Assembly: GCF_014904795.1 (NCBI RefSeq)
Contig: NZ_JACZFS010000027.1
Span: 1 to 64,000 of the forward strand
Direction: 5' to 3'
Source of the DNA: Nisaea nitritireducens
GTDB taxonomy: Bacteria > Pseudomonadota > Alphaproteobacteria > Thalassobaculales > Thalassobaculaceae
Length of the DNA stretch: 64,000 bases
Positions 1-7,802 of the stretch are shown here, piece by piece. Position 1 is the stretch's first letter, and each line of letters starts with the position of its first letter. The translations under genes were made by a program, and so were the position numbers. The notes below the pieces were generated by a model. The model made no database searches and was not told the DNA's origin. It saw only the letters and a list, made by a program, of their open reading frames with translations.

Positions 1-928
1 CTTCACGCCAGCCTTTCATCATTTCGAGACCGATGGTCTTCATCTTGGCGGTAACCTCTTCAGGCGCGGTGGCGGCGGACATGCCGTTATCCGTCAGCAC
101 CTTGATCTGGGCGGCGGTGGTTTCCGCGCTCATTTCCCAGGCCCGCAGCTCGGCTTTCTCGGCCGCAGCGAGCATGCCCGCCTGATCTTCCGGCGACAGG
201 GCAGCGAAATATTTCTCGCTCACGATGACGGCGTTCTTGGAGAAGATCGCACCGGCATAGGTGAAGTTGGAGGTATTGTCCCATGCCTGGATGTCGATAC
301 CGGTCTGCGGCGAGGTGAACAGCGCCTCGATCAGGCCGGTGGAGAAGGCCTGCGGGATTTCCGCGAACGGCAGGATGGTGGCGTCGAAGCCGAGCATTTC
401 ACCCATCTTCTGGGTCGCCGTGGAATAGATCCGGAGCTTCTTGCCCTTGAAGTCGTCGACCTTGGTCACCGGGAATTTGGTGTAGAAGCCCTGGCCCGGC
501 CACGGCTGGTAGAACAGCACCCGCAGGCCGGCCTTCTTGAAGATCGCATCGAAGTACCCCTTCTGCAGGTCCTTCAGCAGCCACGCGGAAGCATAGTCCG
601 GAGCGATGAACGGCAGACCGGCGAGGATGTACATCGGATCTTCATTGCCGTAGACGCCGAGGCGAATTTCGCCGATCGGAATCTGGCCGCGCTGCACTGA
701 GGTCTTGATCGCGTCGAGCTTGATCAGGCTGTCATTGGAGTTGAGCTGGATATCGACCGAGGTGCCGGCTTTCACATCCTCGACGAACAATTTCAGGTTC
801 TTGGTCAGGAAGTTGCTGTCCGGATAGCCGGACGCCATGATCCATTCCACCGCCTGCGCATTGCCGGCGGTCGCCAGCATTCCGGCGCCGATCGCGGCGG
901 AAGCCAAGAGAGTCTTGAATTTACCCAT
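1..928 (-). CDS. TRAP transporter substrate-binding protein, DctP family (C-terminus cut by window edge)
   Basis: The frame reads from an ATG at 928 to the window edge without a stop, giving about 309 residues; the C-terminus lies outside. The N-terminus is a Sec signal peptide ending near AGNAQA. The mature part has DctP-family features (GEIRLGVYGNEDPMYILAG, then GFYTKFPVTKVDDFKGKKLR and a SPQTGIDIQAWDN stretch). It should act in the periplasm, binding an organic acid-like ligand for a DctQM membrane pair presumably encoded beyond the edge. AGGAG lies 6 bases before the ATG, and a sigma-54-like promoter lies about 115 bases upstream. The ligand cannot be told from sequence. Confidence 0.9.
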   Translation of the reverse strand, partial: MGKFKTLLASAAIGAGMLATAGNAQAVEWIMASGYPDSNFLTKNLKLFVEDVKAGTSVDIQLNSNDSLIKLDAIKTSVQRGQIPIGEIRLGVYGNEDPMYILAGLPFIAPDYASAWLLKDLQKGYFDAIFKKAGLRVLFYQPWPGQGFYTKFPVTKVDDFKGKKLRIYSTATQKMGEMLGFDATILPFAEIPQAFSTGLIEALFTSPQTGIDIQAWDNTSNFTYAGAIFSKNAVIVSEKYFAALSPEDQAGMLAAAEKAELRAWEMSAETTAAQIKVLTDNGMSAATAPEEVTAKMKTIGLEMMKGWRE

Positions 929-1042
929 TTGCCACTCCTGTTCTTTGTTTAGAGCGGCAGAACACCGCCCTGGAAGGAAGAGAACGCCAAGGAAACCAGG
1001 CCCTGTAGAAAGGGACGTCCAGTTCAGCGCCTGCCAGAAGAT

Positions 1043-1058
1043 TGCAAGAAGAGGACCA
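1043..1058 (-). promoter_or_regulatory. Candidate sigma-54 (-24/-12) promoter for the TRAP binding protein
   Basis: On the minus strand the sequence is TGGTCCTCTTCTTGCA. It keeps TGG at -24 and TTGCA at -12 with the required 10 bases between the GG and GC pairs. It lies in the intergenic gap, in the right orientation, about 115 bases before the ATG at 928. The middle bases deviate from the TGGCACG consensus, so this is a moderate match. Confidence 0.4.
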
Positions 1059-1168
1059 GAACCGGTTCAGATTTTATTCTTTAAAATCATTAACTTCTGC
1101 ATCTTACGCTCCTGTCTCCGCAACGTATTATGCTCAGATTCTAAGCATCCCGCATAAATTTGTGACCG

Positions 1169-2113
1169 CTAACCGGGCAGCAAGCCAGATTTACCGGAGC
1201 GGTCCTGCCATTCCGGCAAGCCCGTACGCGCCCGCCAATGCTTCGCGATCTCGTCGCGGCGGGCAATCCAGACGCCATCCAGCCCGCTCAAATGCTTCAG
1301 CACCTTGTCCAGCCCGCCAATCCGGCCCGGGCGGCCGATGATCCTGAGGTGGAGTCCGATGGTCATCATTTTCGGCGCCGATGCGCCCTCCGCCCAGAGC
1401 CAGTCGATGGCATCGATGCAGTATTTCGCGAAATCGTCGCCATAGGTGAAACCGCCGCCGCGCTGGAAGCGCATATCGTTGGTATCGAAGGCATAAGGCA
1501 GCACCACGTGGGAATGCCCGTCGACCTCCTGCACGAAAGGCAGATCGTCGTTATAGGCATCGCTGTCATAGAGAAAGCCGCCCTCCTCGACCAGCAGGCG
1601 CCTTGTGTTCTGACTGGGGGCGGAACGGGTGTGCCAGCCGACCGGGCGGACACCGGCGGCAGCCTCGATCTCGGTCACGCAGCGGGCAATGATCTCCCGT
1701 TCCTGCTGCTCGCTCATCCCTGCATGCCGCTCCCACAGATAGGAATGACAGCCGATCTCGTGACCACGCTCCGCCATGTCCCGCGCCATCCAGGGCGACA
1801 GGGTCAGGGCCCGGGCGCAGCAATTCATGTAGGCCTTCATGCCATAGCGGTCGAGCAGGTCCATGATGCGCCAGTAGCCGGCGCGCGTACCGTAATCGAA
1901 ATGCGTGTCCTTGCAGGGATCGGGCGCGCCCTCGACTTCCTCGACGATCTCGTAGACCGACTCGTTCCGCTCGTCGCCAAGGCTGACGGAGTATTCCGCG
2001 CCTTCCTCGACATTCACGACCAGCGAGACGGCAAGCCGCGCCCCACCCGGCCATTCCGGGTTCGGCGGGGTGTTGCCGTAGCCGAGAAAGTCGCGCCCGC
2101 TCACCTCACGCAT
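1169..2113 (-). CDS. Polysaccharide deacetylase family protein, PuuE (allantoinase)-like
   Basis: A protein of 314 residues with the NodB-like fold of PuuE cofactor-independent allantoinases. Shared landmarks are PEWPGGARLAVSLVVNVEEG near the start, GHEIGCHSYLWERH, the run SQNTRRLLVEEGGFLYDSDAYNDDLP, and a late MMTIGLHLRIIGRPGR. I chose the ATG at 2113 because it gives an ATGCGTGAGGTGA-type 8-base overlap with the upstream racemase-like gene; a longer frame extends upstream but would run through that gene. It is the last gene of the hydantoin operon. By family it would open a cyclic ureide or a related C-N bond. A paralogue lies at 56129-57055. The exact substrate is not known; allantoin is one option. 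Confidence 0.8.
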   Translation of the reverse strand: MREVSGRDFLGYGNTPPNPEWPGGARLAVSLVVNVEEGAEYSVSLGDERNESVYEIVEEVEGAPDPCKDTHFDYGTRAGYWRIMDLLDRYGMKAYMNCCARALTLSPWMARDMAERGHEIGCHSYLWERHAGMSEQQEREIIARCVTEIEAAAGVRPVGWHTRSAPSQNTRRLLVEEGGFLYDSDAYNDDLPFVQEVDGHSHVVLPYAFDTNDMRFQRGGGFTYGDDFAKYCIDAIDWLWAEGASAPKMMTIGLHLRIIGRPGRIGGLDKVLKHLSGLDGVWIARRDEIAKHWRARTGLPEWQDRSGKSGLLPG

Positions 2114-2774
2114 CCTCGCCAAGAATGAGTTTGCGGATACGCCGGGCAGCGGCGGGAACCGGGCCGACAATCGGACAGGGCGGATTGCTGGCAGCCAGCG
2201 CCTTCGCCGCATCGGCCAGCGGACCACCACCGATCACCACCGCGTCCACATCGCCGCGCGCGACCGCCTCGTCGATCATCCCGCGCAGGGTTTCAACCAG
2301 CGCGTCGGGCTGGCTCATAAGCACATAAGCGTCTGTCTTGGTGGTCAGCAGGGCAGAGAGCTTGTCCCCGACACCATAGCTGCTGGCGAGACCGGTAATC
2401 GCGTCGAAGAGGTTCGGCGTCGGCGCGACGATAGCGAAATTGCCATGCTCCGCCGCTTCCAGCATGCCGCACTCGGCGATACCGACGACCGGCACCGGCA
2501 GATTGGCGCGCAACTCCTGCAGTGCAGGATCGCCAAAAGCCGCCACGATCACGCCATCGAGCGGATCGCGCCCGTTCTCGAAAGCCTGAACCATCAGGTC
2601 CGTCGCCAGCTTCAGCCCCGCATCGTCGGTGATGATGTCGGGCGCTCCCTCGTTCGTCATCTCCTCCACGTACCAGTCCGCGCCCAGCTCCTCGCGGACA
2701 GCGACGGCCATCCGCTCGGTCACGTATTTGGTGGCGTTCGGATTGATCAGAAGAATCTTGTGCTTGTGGGTCAT
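2106..2774 (-). CDS. Asp/Glu/hydantoin racemase family protein lacking both catalytic cysteines
   Basis: A protein of 222 residues clearly of the Asp/Glu/hydantoin racemase fold (KILLINPNATKYVTERM start, VVGIAECGMLEAA, FAIVAPTPNLFDAI). The two cysteines that act as acid/base in this family are replaced: the first motif reads VAAFGDPAL (Ala79 where CFDDP is usual) and the second IGGGPLAD (Gly183 where LGCAGM is usual). It lies between hydantoinase and deacetylase genes, so it is transcribed with the hydantoin pathway. Without the cysteines ordinary two-base racemisation looks impossible; a binding, scaffold or altered lyase/isomerase role is inferred. Compare the intact homologue at 11126-11863. 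Confidence 0.8.
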   Translation of the reverse strand: MTHKHKILLINPNATKYVTERMAVAVREELGADWYVEEMTNEGAPDIITDDAGLKLATDLMVQAFENGRDPLDGVIVAAFGDPALQELRANLPVPVVGIAECGMLEAAEHGNFAIVAPTPNLFDAITGLASSYGVGDKLSALLTTKTDAYVLMSQPDALVETLRGMIDEAVARGDVDAVVIGGGPLADAAKALAASNPPCPIVGPVPAAARRIRKLILGEDA

Positions 2775-2777
2775 GCT

Positions 2778-4199
2778 TTATCTCGGGGCAGCAAGGGGAG
2801 AACGGTCACGGGAGAGGTGCTTGCCATAGCCTTTCCCGCCGACCAGCGTTTCTTCGTCGATCACGACCGCGCCGCGCAGGATCGTGGTGACCGGCCAGCC
2901 GGTCACCTCCATCCCCTCATACGGCGTGTAATCGGCACCGTCGCGGGTCATGGCCTCGGTGATGGTGACTTTGCGCTCCGGGTCCCAGATTGCGATATCG
3001 GCATCGGCACCGACCGCGATGCTGCCCTTGCGCGGATAAAGGCCGTAGGTCTTTGCGTGATTGGTCGCGCTCAGGGCGACAAACTCGTTCAGCGTGATCC
3101 TGCCTTTCGACACTCCTTCGGAAAACAGGATCGGCAACCGGGTCTGCACTCCCGGTATGCCGTTCGGCACCCAGCGGAAACTGGTGCGCCCCTTCGGGAT
3201 CAGCTTGCCTTCCGGATCGTCATACCGGAACGGGCAATGGTCGGAGGAGAAAACGGAGAAGACGCCGGTCTGGATACCTTCCCAGCAGGCCACCTGGCTT
3301 TCCTTGTCCCGTGGCGGCGGCGAGCAGACATATTTCGCGCCTTCCATGTTGAGGCCGTCCATGTCCTGCTCGGTCAGGACCAGATATTGCGGGCAGGTCT
3401 CGCCATAGACCTTGAGTCCGCGCGATTGCGCCCGGCGGATCTCTTCCATTGCCTCGCGGTTAGAGACATGCACGATCATCACCGGGACATCGACCAGCTC
3501 GGCCAGGCTGATCGCCCGGTGCGTCGCTTCCCGCTCAACCACGATGGGACGGGATTTACCGTGATAGAGCGGCGCCGTCTTGCCGGCCCGCTCCAGCCGC
3601 TCGGTCATGAAACGTATGGCGTCGTAATTCTCCGCATGCACCATGACCAGAGCGCCTGTTTCCCGGGCCGTCGCCATGACATCGAGGATTTCCTTGTCGT
3701 CCAGCTTCAGCCCCTCGTAGGTCATGAAGACCTTGAAGCTGGTATAGCCGTCCTCAACCAGGGCCGGGAGTTCCTGGCCCAGAACCTGCTCGGTCGGATC
3801 GCTCAGGATCAGGTGAAAGCTGACATCGGTGTAGCAGTTGCCATCGGCCAGGCCGTGATAGGCGGTCACCGCTTCACGCAGGCCCTTGCCGTTCTCCTGC
3901 AGGCAGAAAGGCATGATCGTGGTGTTGCCGCCGAAAGCCGCCGAGCGGGTGGCGCTCTCGAAATCGTCGGCCATGACAATGCCCTCGCCGCTTGGCTGGG
4001 CGATATGCACGTGGCTGTCGATGCCGCCCGGCATGATCAGCTTGCCGGTGGCGTCGATCACACGGTCCGCCTCGCCGAGGTCAATTCCGAGTGTGGCGAT
4101 GACCCCGTCACGAATGCCGACATCGCATTGCGTCGTATCGGATGCGGTAACCACAGTCCCGCCCTTGATGATCAGATCGTAGTGAGGCATCCGTGCCAT
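2778..4199 (-). CDS. D-hydantoinase / dihydropyrimidinase
   Basis: A protein of 473 residues, full length for the cyclic amidohydrolase family. Metal ligands are visible: DSHVH (His63, His65), the lysine expected to be carboxylated in SFKVFMTY (Lys156), then HAEN, VHVSN and the SSDHCPF aspartate loop. It hydrolyses the ring of 5-substituted hydantoins or dihydropyrimidines to N-carbamoyl amino acids, in the cytoplasm. The carbamoylase gene ends 23 bases upstream, so the two-step hydantoin route is complete. Both ATG 4199 and ATG 4190 (MPHYD) have purine-rich sequence before them, so the start is uncertain by three codons. Hydantoinase is favoured over dihydropyrimidinase by the neighbouring D-carbamoylase. 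Confidence 0.9.
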   Translation of the reverse strand: MARMPHYDLIIKGGTVVTASDTTQCDVGIRDGVIATLGIDLGEADRVIDATGKLIMPGGIDSHVHIAQPSGEGIVMADDFESATRSAAFGGNTTIMPFCLQENGKGLREAVTAYHGLADGNCYTDVSFHLILSDPTEQVLGQELPALVEDGYTSFKVFMTYEGLKLDDKEILDVMATARETGALVMVHAENYDAIRFMTERLERAGKTAPLYHGKSRPIVVEREATHRAISLAELVDVPVMIVHVSNREAMEEIRRAQSRGLKVYGETCPQYLVLTEQDMDGLNMEGAKYVCSPPPRDKESQVACWEGIQTGVFSVFSSDHCPFRYDDPEGKLIPKGRTSFRWVPNGIPGVQTRLPILFSEGVSKGRITLNEFVALSATNHAKTYGLYPRKGSIAVGADADIAIWDPERKVTITEAMTRDGADYTPYEGMEVTGWPVTTILRGAVVIDEETLVGGKGYGKHLSRDRSPLAAPR

Positions 4200-4222
4200 C
4201 CCCTGCCTGTCGTTTTTGGGCG

Positions 4223-5185
4223 CTAGTCTTTCCGCGCCAGTGCTGGGTCGATGCGCTTCGCCTCTTCCGGCGTCACACAGCCCTTGGTTCCTGTAATCAG
4301 CTTGTAGCTGTCCGGCTCCCGGTGCCGTTCAAAGGCGAAAACGCTTTCCCGGTAGGACCGGCAGAGATCGAGATCGCAATCGGCCGTGATCACCTCGTCG
4401 CCCTCGCCCGTTACAACGGCGATGGTCTCACCGGTCGGCGCGATGATCTGGGTGCCGCCCATATGATGCACGCCTTCTTCCATACCGGCCTTGGAGACAC
4501 CGATCACGAAACAGGCGTTCTGATAGGCGCCGGACTGCATCACCAAAGTGTTGTGATGCCAGGAGAGCCGGTCATGCTCCGGCGCCGGCGGGTTGTGGAT
4601 CGGCGTGTTGAAGCCGAGCAAAACCATCTCGACGCCCTGCAATCCCATGACCCGATAGGTCTCCGGCCAGCGCCGGTCGTTGCAGATGCACATGCCGATC
4701 CGGCCGGCGAAACCATCGAACACCCGGAAGCCGAGATTTCCCGGCTGGAAATAGCGTTTCTCCAAATGCTGGAAGGCCCGCCAGGGCTCATGCTCGGGAT
4801 GCCCCGGCAGATGAATCTTCCGGTATTTGCCAAACAGCGTGCCGTCCGGGCCGACCAGTATGGAGGCATTGAAGCGCTCCCCCTTCGGGGTCAGTTCCGC
4901 ATAGCCGATGCTGAAACCGATGCCGAGCGCCTTCGCCTTCTCGAACAGGGGCGCGGTATCCGGCCCGGGCATTTCACGCTCGTAGAAGCTGTCCAGCTCC
5001 GCATCGTCCTCGATATACCAGCGCGGAAAGAAGGTGGTCAGGGCCAGCTCCGGATAAACCACCAGATCGGCGCCACGCCTTGAGGCGGTTTCCATCATCG
5101 CGATCAGCCGGTCCATCACGGCGGAGCGGCTGTCCGATCGGTTCACCGGCCCCATCTGGGCGGCGGCAACGGTTACATTTCGCAT
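4223..5185 (-). CDS. N-carbamoyl-D-amino acid hydrolase (D-carbamoylase), nitrilase family
   Basis: From ATG 5185 the protein is 320 residues, close to the length of Agrobacterium D-carbamoylase. The nitrilase triad is visible as Glu46 (YPEL), Lys123 (KYRKIHLPG) and Cys168 (ICNDRRWPETYRVMGLQG). The stretches NTPIHNPPAPEHD and GMEEGVHHMGG also follow D-carbamoylases closely as I remember them. The reaction releases a D-amino acid, CO2 and ammonia from the N-carbamoyl-D-amino acid made by the hydantoinase. A longer frame runs upstream, but ATG 5185 begins the family N-terminus (MRNVTVAAAQMGPV) and has GGAG 7 bases before it. First gene of the hydantoin operon; the gap upstream is shared with a divergent ABC operon. 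Confidence 0.92.
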   Translation of the reverse strand: MRNVTVAAAQMGPVNRSDSRSAVMDRLIAMMETASRRGADLVVYPELALTTFFPRWYIEDDAELDSFYEREMPGPDTAPLFEKAKALGIGFSIGYAELTPKGERFNASILVGPDGTLFGKYRKIHLPGHPEHEPWRAFQHLEKRYFQPGNLGFRVFDGFAGRIGMCICNDRRWPETYRVMGLQGVEMVLLGFNTPIHNPPAPEHDRLSWHHNTLVMQSGAYQNACFVIGVSKAGMEEGVHHMGGTQIIAPTGETIAVVTGEGDEVITADCDLDLCRSYRESVFAFERHREPDSYKLITGTKGCVTPEEAKRIDPALARKD

Positions 5186-5477
5186 GGTCACGCTCCGGAC
5201 TGGTACGCGTGGGAGGAGTTCGCAACCGACCTGCAAGATACAGACCGTACCCGGCGGCCAGAAGGAAACAAGCCGAAACAACCAGCAAGACCAAGCATCA
5301 CAGCTCGAAGAACCCGCCCCACATTTCACAATAAAATAAGAAAACCATGACCGACGGATGAGAAGTGCACATAAAAACGGCACCAACTCGGTTGCATTGC
5401 ACAAAATTTAGCAGGAAATTCGAATATTAATTGACGACAAAAACATCAACACACTGAACTATAGGATTCATTTCCTT
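5186..5477. other. Divergent intergenic region between the hydantoin and NMT1-type ABC operons
   Basis: No convincing gene is seen here. The stretch is A/T-richer than the genes beside it and should hold control sites for both directions. A weak -24/-12-like match on the minus strand lies at 5232-5247 (GG and TTGCA at the right spacing, the rest poor). GTGCAC at 5366-5371 and GGCACC at 5379-5384 followed by GGTTGCA form an imperfect NtrC-like dyad about 95 bases before the plus-strand sigma-54 match, but with one base too many between the arms. Confidence 0.5.
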
Positions 5478-5493
5478 TGGTACGGGAATTGCG
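5478..5493 (+). promoter_or_regulatory. Candidate sigma-54 (-24/-12) promoter for the NMT1-type ABC operon
   Basis: The sequence TGGTACGGGAATTGCG matches the consensus TGGCACGN4TTGCW at all but two defined positions, and the GG and GC pairs are correctly spaced. It would start transcription near 5505, leaving an unusually long leader of roughly 275 bases before the ATG at 5782. Confidence 0.5.
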
Positions 5494-5781
5494 ATGCTTG
5501 CTGTAGCGCAGCATCGCTCCGGCGATAGCTTATTGGTTGGCGTGCCACCCACTGTTGCGGCGATGCAATTGCATTCCTCGATAGTGCCGGTAGGCGCTAC
5601 TTGATGTCTCTTCAAGGCACCTGAGGATCATCATCCTCCTTCTGTGCCTTACCTTGAATGCAAACCGCTCCCGCAACATCGCCCCGTATCACGGGGCGCG
5701 AGGGGGCTTATGCGCCCTCTCTGCAGCGTTGGACCGAACCGAAAAATCGGCGGCCAGCGTCTAGCCACAGGGAGTGCTAAA
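5494..5781 (+). promoter_or_regulatory. Long structured 5' leader of the NMT1-type ABC operon, possible riboswitch
   Basis: Several hairpins follow one another. GCGATGCT (5491-5498) pairs with AGCATCGC (5510-5517). ATGCAATTGCAT at 5563-5574 is a perfect palindrome. GAGGAT (5623-5628) pairs with ATCCTC (5633-5638). GCCCCGT (5681-5687) pairs with ACGGGGC (5691-5697). GAGGGGGC from 5700 pairs, with one mismatch, with GCGCCCTC ending near 5719. The leader ends in AGGGAG ahead of the ATG. I recognise no known aptamer with certainty. A TPP element is not seen. The NMT1-motif (xanthine-I) riboswitch is known before this transporter class in alphaproteobacteria and should be tested. Confidence 0.4.
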
Positions 5782-6852
5782 ATGTGTGAACGTCACGGAC
5801 ACCTCGATCTGCCTGATTTCGAGGCCATCAGAATGGATCGGCGTAAATTCCTGAAATCGACGGCGGCCGGCCCCGCCGGGGTTATTACCATGGCGGCCGG
5901 CCCCGGTATGTTCGGGTCGGCGGCAATAGCTGCCGAAAGCTCGATCAAGTCGACGCACGGTTCAGGTTTCTGCAATCTCAACATGTTCCTGTCTCACGCC
6001 GTACAGACGGCAAAGGAAGACGGCCTGACTCTCGATTTCGTCAACACACCGACTTTTGCCGAACAGGTCACGTTCCTCGGCATCGGTCAGGTCGATGTCG
6101 GCCTTATGCCCTATACCAGCTTCATGGCGCTCTACGATGCGGGTGCACCGGTGAAGGTCGTCGCAGGCGGCGGCATCGAAGGTTGCGTCATCGTCGCCCG
6201 TCCGGGCCTCGACAGTGCGGAAAAGCTGAAAGGCAAAACGCTTGCGACCTTCCAGCTCGATACTCTTGAAGTCATGCCCTACGACTGGCTGAAAAAGCAT
6301 GGCGTCGACTTCAAGGACGTCAATGTCCGTTACATGGGCTCCACCCCGGAAGCTGTCGAAGCCTTCAAGGCCGGTGCGGTGGACTGGATCTGCACGATCG
6401 AGCCTTACGGCACGGCGCTTGTGAACGATGTGCCGGGAGCGGTCATGCTTTCCGACGGCACGGACATCTACGGCAAAGGCTACACGGACTGCGTGCTGGC
6501 AGCCAGGTCTCCGCTGATCGAGGAAAACCGGGAAGGTCTGAAGGCGCTCATCAAAGGCATGATGAAGGCCCAGCTCATGGCGGAAAGCGATCCGGCGGGT
6601 ACGCTCGAGAAACTGGTCGGCACCTACTACAAAACCTCGATGGAGAACGCGAAGATCGCCATGGCCAAGCAGCCGGCCGTGGTCGATGCCCGGTCCCAGA
6701 CCGACTTCATCCTCGACCGGACCGACAGTCTGGTGGAGATGGGCTACATCAAGAACAAGCCCGACCGCGCCGCAATCGACTGGACCCCGCTTGAAGAAGT
6801 CATTGCGGAGAATCCCGAGCTTTACGGCAAGCTCAAGCTGAAGGCGGCCTGA
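5782..6852 (+). CDS. ABC transporter substrate-binding protein, NMT1/THI5-like, Tat-exported
   Basis: About 356 residues. A twin-arginine signal (DRRKFLKSTAAGPAGVITM) is followed by an NMT1/SsuA-type periplasmic binding fold (TFAEQVTFLGIGQVDVGLMPYTSFMALYDAG, then VKVVAGGGIEGCVIVAR). Two starts are plausible: ATG 5782, with AGGGAG 7 bases upstream, and ATG 5833, directly before the Tat motif, with GAGG 8 bases upstream. I use 5782 because its ribosome site is stronger. It would bind a heterocycle, pyrimidine precursor or similar small ligand and deliver it to the permease two bases downstream. The downstream amidohydrolase suggests an azole, purine or pyrimidine ligand (inference). Confidence 0.85.
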   Translation: MCERHGHLDLPDFEAIRMDRRKFLKSTAAGPAGVITMAAGPGMFGSAAIAAESSIKSTHGSGFCNLNMFLSHAVQTAKEDGLTLDFVNTPTFAEQVTFLGIGQVDVGLMPYTSFMALYDAGAPVKVVAGGGIEGCVIVARPGLDSAEKLKGKTLATFQLDTLEVMPYDWLKKHGVDFKDVNVRYMGSTPEAVEAFKAGAVDWICTIEPYGTALVNDVPGAVMLSDGTDIYGKGYTDCVLAARSPLIEENREGLKALIKGMMKAQLMAESDPAGTLEKLVGTYYKTSMENAKIAMAKQPAVVDARSQTDFILDRTDSLVEMGYIKNKPDRAAIDWTPLEEVIAENPELYGKLKLKAA

Positions 6853-6854
6853 TC

Positions 6855-7802
6855 ATGGCCTCGGTCTCAACTGACCGAACTCCGGTCGGCGGGACCGGCA
6901 CGGTTGCCGGCGGACAAGACAGTCCGCCGGCGCTGGCCGGCTACACGCTGCCGGAACCGCTTCGGGAGTTTCTGCCGAAAGTTGGCTGGACTCTCGTCTC
7001 CGTCGGCACATTCGCAGCGCTCTGGGAATTTCTCTGGTTCATCGGCTGGGCCGACCCCAAACTGTTGCCGCCGCCACATGTTTTCCTTGGCGCTTTCGCG
7101 GACCAGGCCAAGTTTTTCAACACCGCGCAACGCTGGGCGATCGGAGTTTCCCCGGATGCAGGACCAACGCCCTGGCAAGCGGTGCTGATCACCGTCGTCT
7201 CCTCGGCCATGCGGGTATTCATAGGCATCACACTCGCCGCAATCCTTGCTCTTTCGCTTGGTGTCGCCATTCGCTACTGGATCGTGGTCGAGCGCCTCAC
7301 ACTGCCGACAGTCACTCTGCTGTCCCCGGTCTCCCCTATTGCGTGGCTACCGGTTGCGATTTTTCTGTTCGGCATCGGCAATGCGCCGGCCATCTTCATG
7401 GTCGTGATCGCGCTCTTCTTCCATATGACGATCGCAACTATTAACCATATCGACGGCGTGAACCGGAACCTGATCAACGTCGCCCGCACCATGGGCGCGA
7501 CAAAGGCGCAGATCTATCGCCGCGTGATCATCCCGGCCATCCTTCCTGGCGTGTTCGTCATCCTGCGGCTCAATTTGTTTGGCGCATGGATGGTGGTGCT
7601 GATCGCCGAATCCACCGGAGTCGGCTACGGCCTCGGCCAAGTCATCATGCTGGCCCGCAACACATTCAACCCGTCGCTCGTTTTCTTCTGCATCGCGCTT
7701 ATCGGCTTTCTTGGCTTTGCCACCGACTGGGCGATGCGGATGACACAGAAGCGGGTGCTTTACTGGGTCAATGATCCATCGGGGGTGCTTCGTGGTCTCT
7801 GA
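6855..7802 (+). CDS. ABC transporter permease (SsuC/TauC/ThiX type)
   Basis: A protein of 315 residues with a cytoplasmic N-terminal tail of about 45 residues and roughly six membrane segments. The EAA-type loop that contacts the ATPase is visible as NVARTMGATKAQIYRRVIIP, followed by ILPGVFVILRL. This is the BPD_transp_1 family and the usual partner of NMT1-type binding proteins. The ATG lies two bases after the binding-protein stop, and the 3' end overlaps the ATPase gene by 11 bases, so the three genes are translationally linked. Located in the inner membrane. Confidence 0.9.
   Translation: MASVSTDRTPVGGTGTVAGGQDSPPALAGYTLPEPLREFLPKVGWTLVSVGTFAALWEFLWFIGWADPKLLPPPHVFLGAFADQAKFFNTAQRWAIGVSPDAGPTPWQAVLITVVSSAMRVFIGITLAAILALSLGVAIRYWIVVERLTLPTVTLLSPVSPIAWLPVAIFLFGIGNAPAIFMVVIALFFHMTIATINHIDGVNRNLINVARTMGATKAQIYRRVIIPAILPGVFVILRLNLFGAWMVVLIAESTGVGYGLGQVIMLARNTFNPSLVFFCIALIGFLGFATDWAMRMTQKRVLYWVNDPSGVLRGL

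Noticed and set aside
2445-4226. Open frame of 593 codons on the plus strand
   Set aside because: It lies wholly opposite the hydantoinase and racemase-like genes, which have clear family motifs. Long antisense frames are common in GC-rich DNA.
5232-5247. Sigma-54-like site for the hydantoin operon (minus strand CGGTCTGTATCTTGCA)
   Set aside because: Only GG and TTGCA match; such sites arise by chance several times in this much DNA. Kept only as a remark.
5379-5399. GGCAC followed by TTGCA as a sigma-54 promoter, or GGCACC/GGTTGCA as an NtrC site
   Set aside because: The spacing is three bases too long for sigma-54 and one base too long for the NtrC dyad.
5494-5781. TPP (THI) riboswitch before the NMT1-type gene
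   Set aside because: The conserved CUGAGA and ACCUGAUC-type segments are not present.
5644-5781. N-terminal extension of the NMT1-type binding protein
   Set aside because: The frame is open, but the extension covers strong hairpins, has no ribosome site and would bury the Tat signal deep in the protein.
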